A stretch of DNA of 64,000 bases from Methylotenera oryzisoli (GTDB lineage Bacteria > Pseudomonadota > Gammaproteobacteria > Burkholderiales > Methylophilaceae): assembly GCA_945907735.1 (NCBI GenBank), contig CAMDTL010000003.1:97625-161624 (forward strand), in the 5' to 3' direction. This document shows, one piece after another, positions 63,361-64,000 of this stretch (positions are counted from its first letter, which is position 1; every line of letters begins with the position of its first letter). The notes under the pieces were generated by a model that worked only from the letters and a program-made list of their open reading frames with translations, did not search any database and had not been told where the DNA came from. The translations under genes and the position numbers were made by a program.

Positions 63361-64000
63361 AAACTACACAACAACAATTACTTGAACTTACATTACAGCT
63401 TCAAGCATCAGGCTTAAATGAAGGCTCTTCTGGAAACTGCAGTATTCGAGATCGTGATGGATTTTATATCACTCCATCAGGACTTAATCCTAAAGCAATG
63501 TCTATCGATGATATGGTATTTATGGATTTTAAGGGGTCAATACAATCTGCACAAAACCCTAAACGCGAACCATCAAGTGAATGGCGTTTTCATCATGACA
63601 TTCTAAAGTCTCGCAAAGATGTGAATGTGGTGATTCATACGCATTCAACCTTTGCTACAACGCTGAGTCTCTTTAGAAAAGACATTCCTGCGTTTCATTA
63701 TATGATCGCTGTGGCTGGAGGTAATTCAATTCGATGCAGCCCCTATGAACTCTTTGGGACTCAAGCACTCTCTGATGCAGCCCTTAAAGCATTAATTGAA
63801 CGTAAGGCTTGCTTACTTGCTAATCATGGAATGATTGTCATAGGTCGAGATATTGAAGAGACATTAAATATTACACATGAAGTTGAAAGACTTTGTGAAC
63901 AATACACCTATGCGCTTCAGATAGGCTCTCCCGTTATTCTCTCTGATAAAGAAATGGACGAAGTTATTCAGCGATTTAAGTCTTACGGAAACTGGAATAA
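63357..64000 (+). CDS. Class II aldolase/adducin family protein (3' end outside window)
   Basis: ATG 63357 overlaps the mtnA stop; 214 codons remain open to the window edge. LNEGSSGNCSIRDRDGFYIT and PSGL match the phosphate-binding loop, REPSSEWRFHHDIL the catalytic acid region, and VVIHTHSTFATTLS the zinc-binding HxH, with a third histidine in LANHGMIVIG. Paired with MtnA this is best read as the 5-methylthioribulose/5-deoxyribulose-1-phosphate aldolase of the DHAP shunt, though the dehydratase MtnB of the classical methionine salvage pathway has the same fold. Confidence 0.8.
   Translation, partial: MKTTQQQLLELTLQLQASGLNEGSSGNCSIRDRDGFYITPSGLNPKAMSIDDMVFMDFKGSIQSAQNPKREPSSEWRFHHDILKSRKDVNVVIHTHSTFATTLSLFRKDIPAFHYMIAVAGGNSIRCSPYELFGTQALSDAALKALIERKACLLANHGMIVIGRDIEETLNITHEVERLCEQYTYALQIGSPVILSDKEMDEVIQRFKSYGNWN

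Overview
The window looks like the chromosome of an obligate or near-obligate methylotrophic betaproteobacterium of the Methylophilaceae (Methylotenera/Methylophilus type). The evidence is gene content: the ribulose monophosphate (RuMP) enzymes hexulose-6-phosphate synthase, 6-phospho-3-hexuloisomerase and transaldolase sit beside a tetrahydromethanopterin (H4MPT) C1-transfer island (MtdB, Mch, beta-RFAP synthase, Orf5, Orf7, OrfY and a second cofactor-biosynthesis operon). The housekeeping neighbourhoods (rne/rluC/HAD/Rieske/sppA, miaA/mutL, radA/dnaB, ppsA/ppsR) are typical of Betaproteobacteria. The core is moderately AT-rich; several segments depart clearly from that composition. Genus and compositional statements are inferences from reading, not calculations.

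Layout. 1-1614: end of a hopanoid/squalene operon (hpnD, hpnE). 1713-9510: radA-dnaB, mqo, rlmB-rnr. 9555-9639: tRNA-Leu(CAG) with a clear promoter and terminator. 9756-18665: cell-wall amidase, tsaE, queG, miaA, mutL, sppA, Rieske protein, HAD phosphatase, rluC. 19162-21714: RNase E with a long structured leader. 21870-30209: crcB, hpt, galU, hslR-like, Nramp-like transporter, Lon-like protease, moaE/moaD, rmuC. 30209-30820: AbrB-type antitoxin and Doc-type toxin feeding directly into rmuC. 31364-32721: a short run of integron gene cassettes with two recognisable attC sites and no integrase. 32860-46929: the C1 region, made of a cofactor operon (pterin dehydratase, amino-acid-kinase-fold protein, PabB, hydantoinase-like protein, ATP-grasp ligase) with a divergent HisA-like gene, a broken fae-like gene, phi, hps, tal, then orf7, orf5, mch, orfY, mtdB and mptG. 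47054-51707: ppsA, ppsR, chrA. 52012-56925: a GC-rich, very large filamentous-haemagglutinin-type adhesin with a G9 tract. 56991-58500: secretion-protein remnant, tRNA-like att remnant and mobile-element ORFs. 58562-64000: a strikingly AT-rich block with truncated ald and actP genes joined tail to tail, a DUF485 gene, a FAD oxidoreductase, a truncated tRNA, mtnA and a class II aldolase running off the end.

How it works together. Formaldehyde can be fixed through hps-phi-tal (RuMP) or oxidised through the H4MPT route, for which this window supplies mtdB, mch and many cofactor-building genes; PEP synthase and its regulator link C1-derived carbon to gluconeogenesis. No complete fae gene or fhc (formyltransferase/hydrolase) genes are visible, so the route must be completed elsewhere in the genome.

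The most unusual items are the cassette array lacking an integrase, the decayed fae-like gene beside the RuMP genes, a dispersed repeat family with the core CATGGATA, the potentially phase-variable adhesin without a visible partner transporter, head-to-head genes whose start codons abut or overlap, and the truncated-gene junctions of the AT-rich right end.
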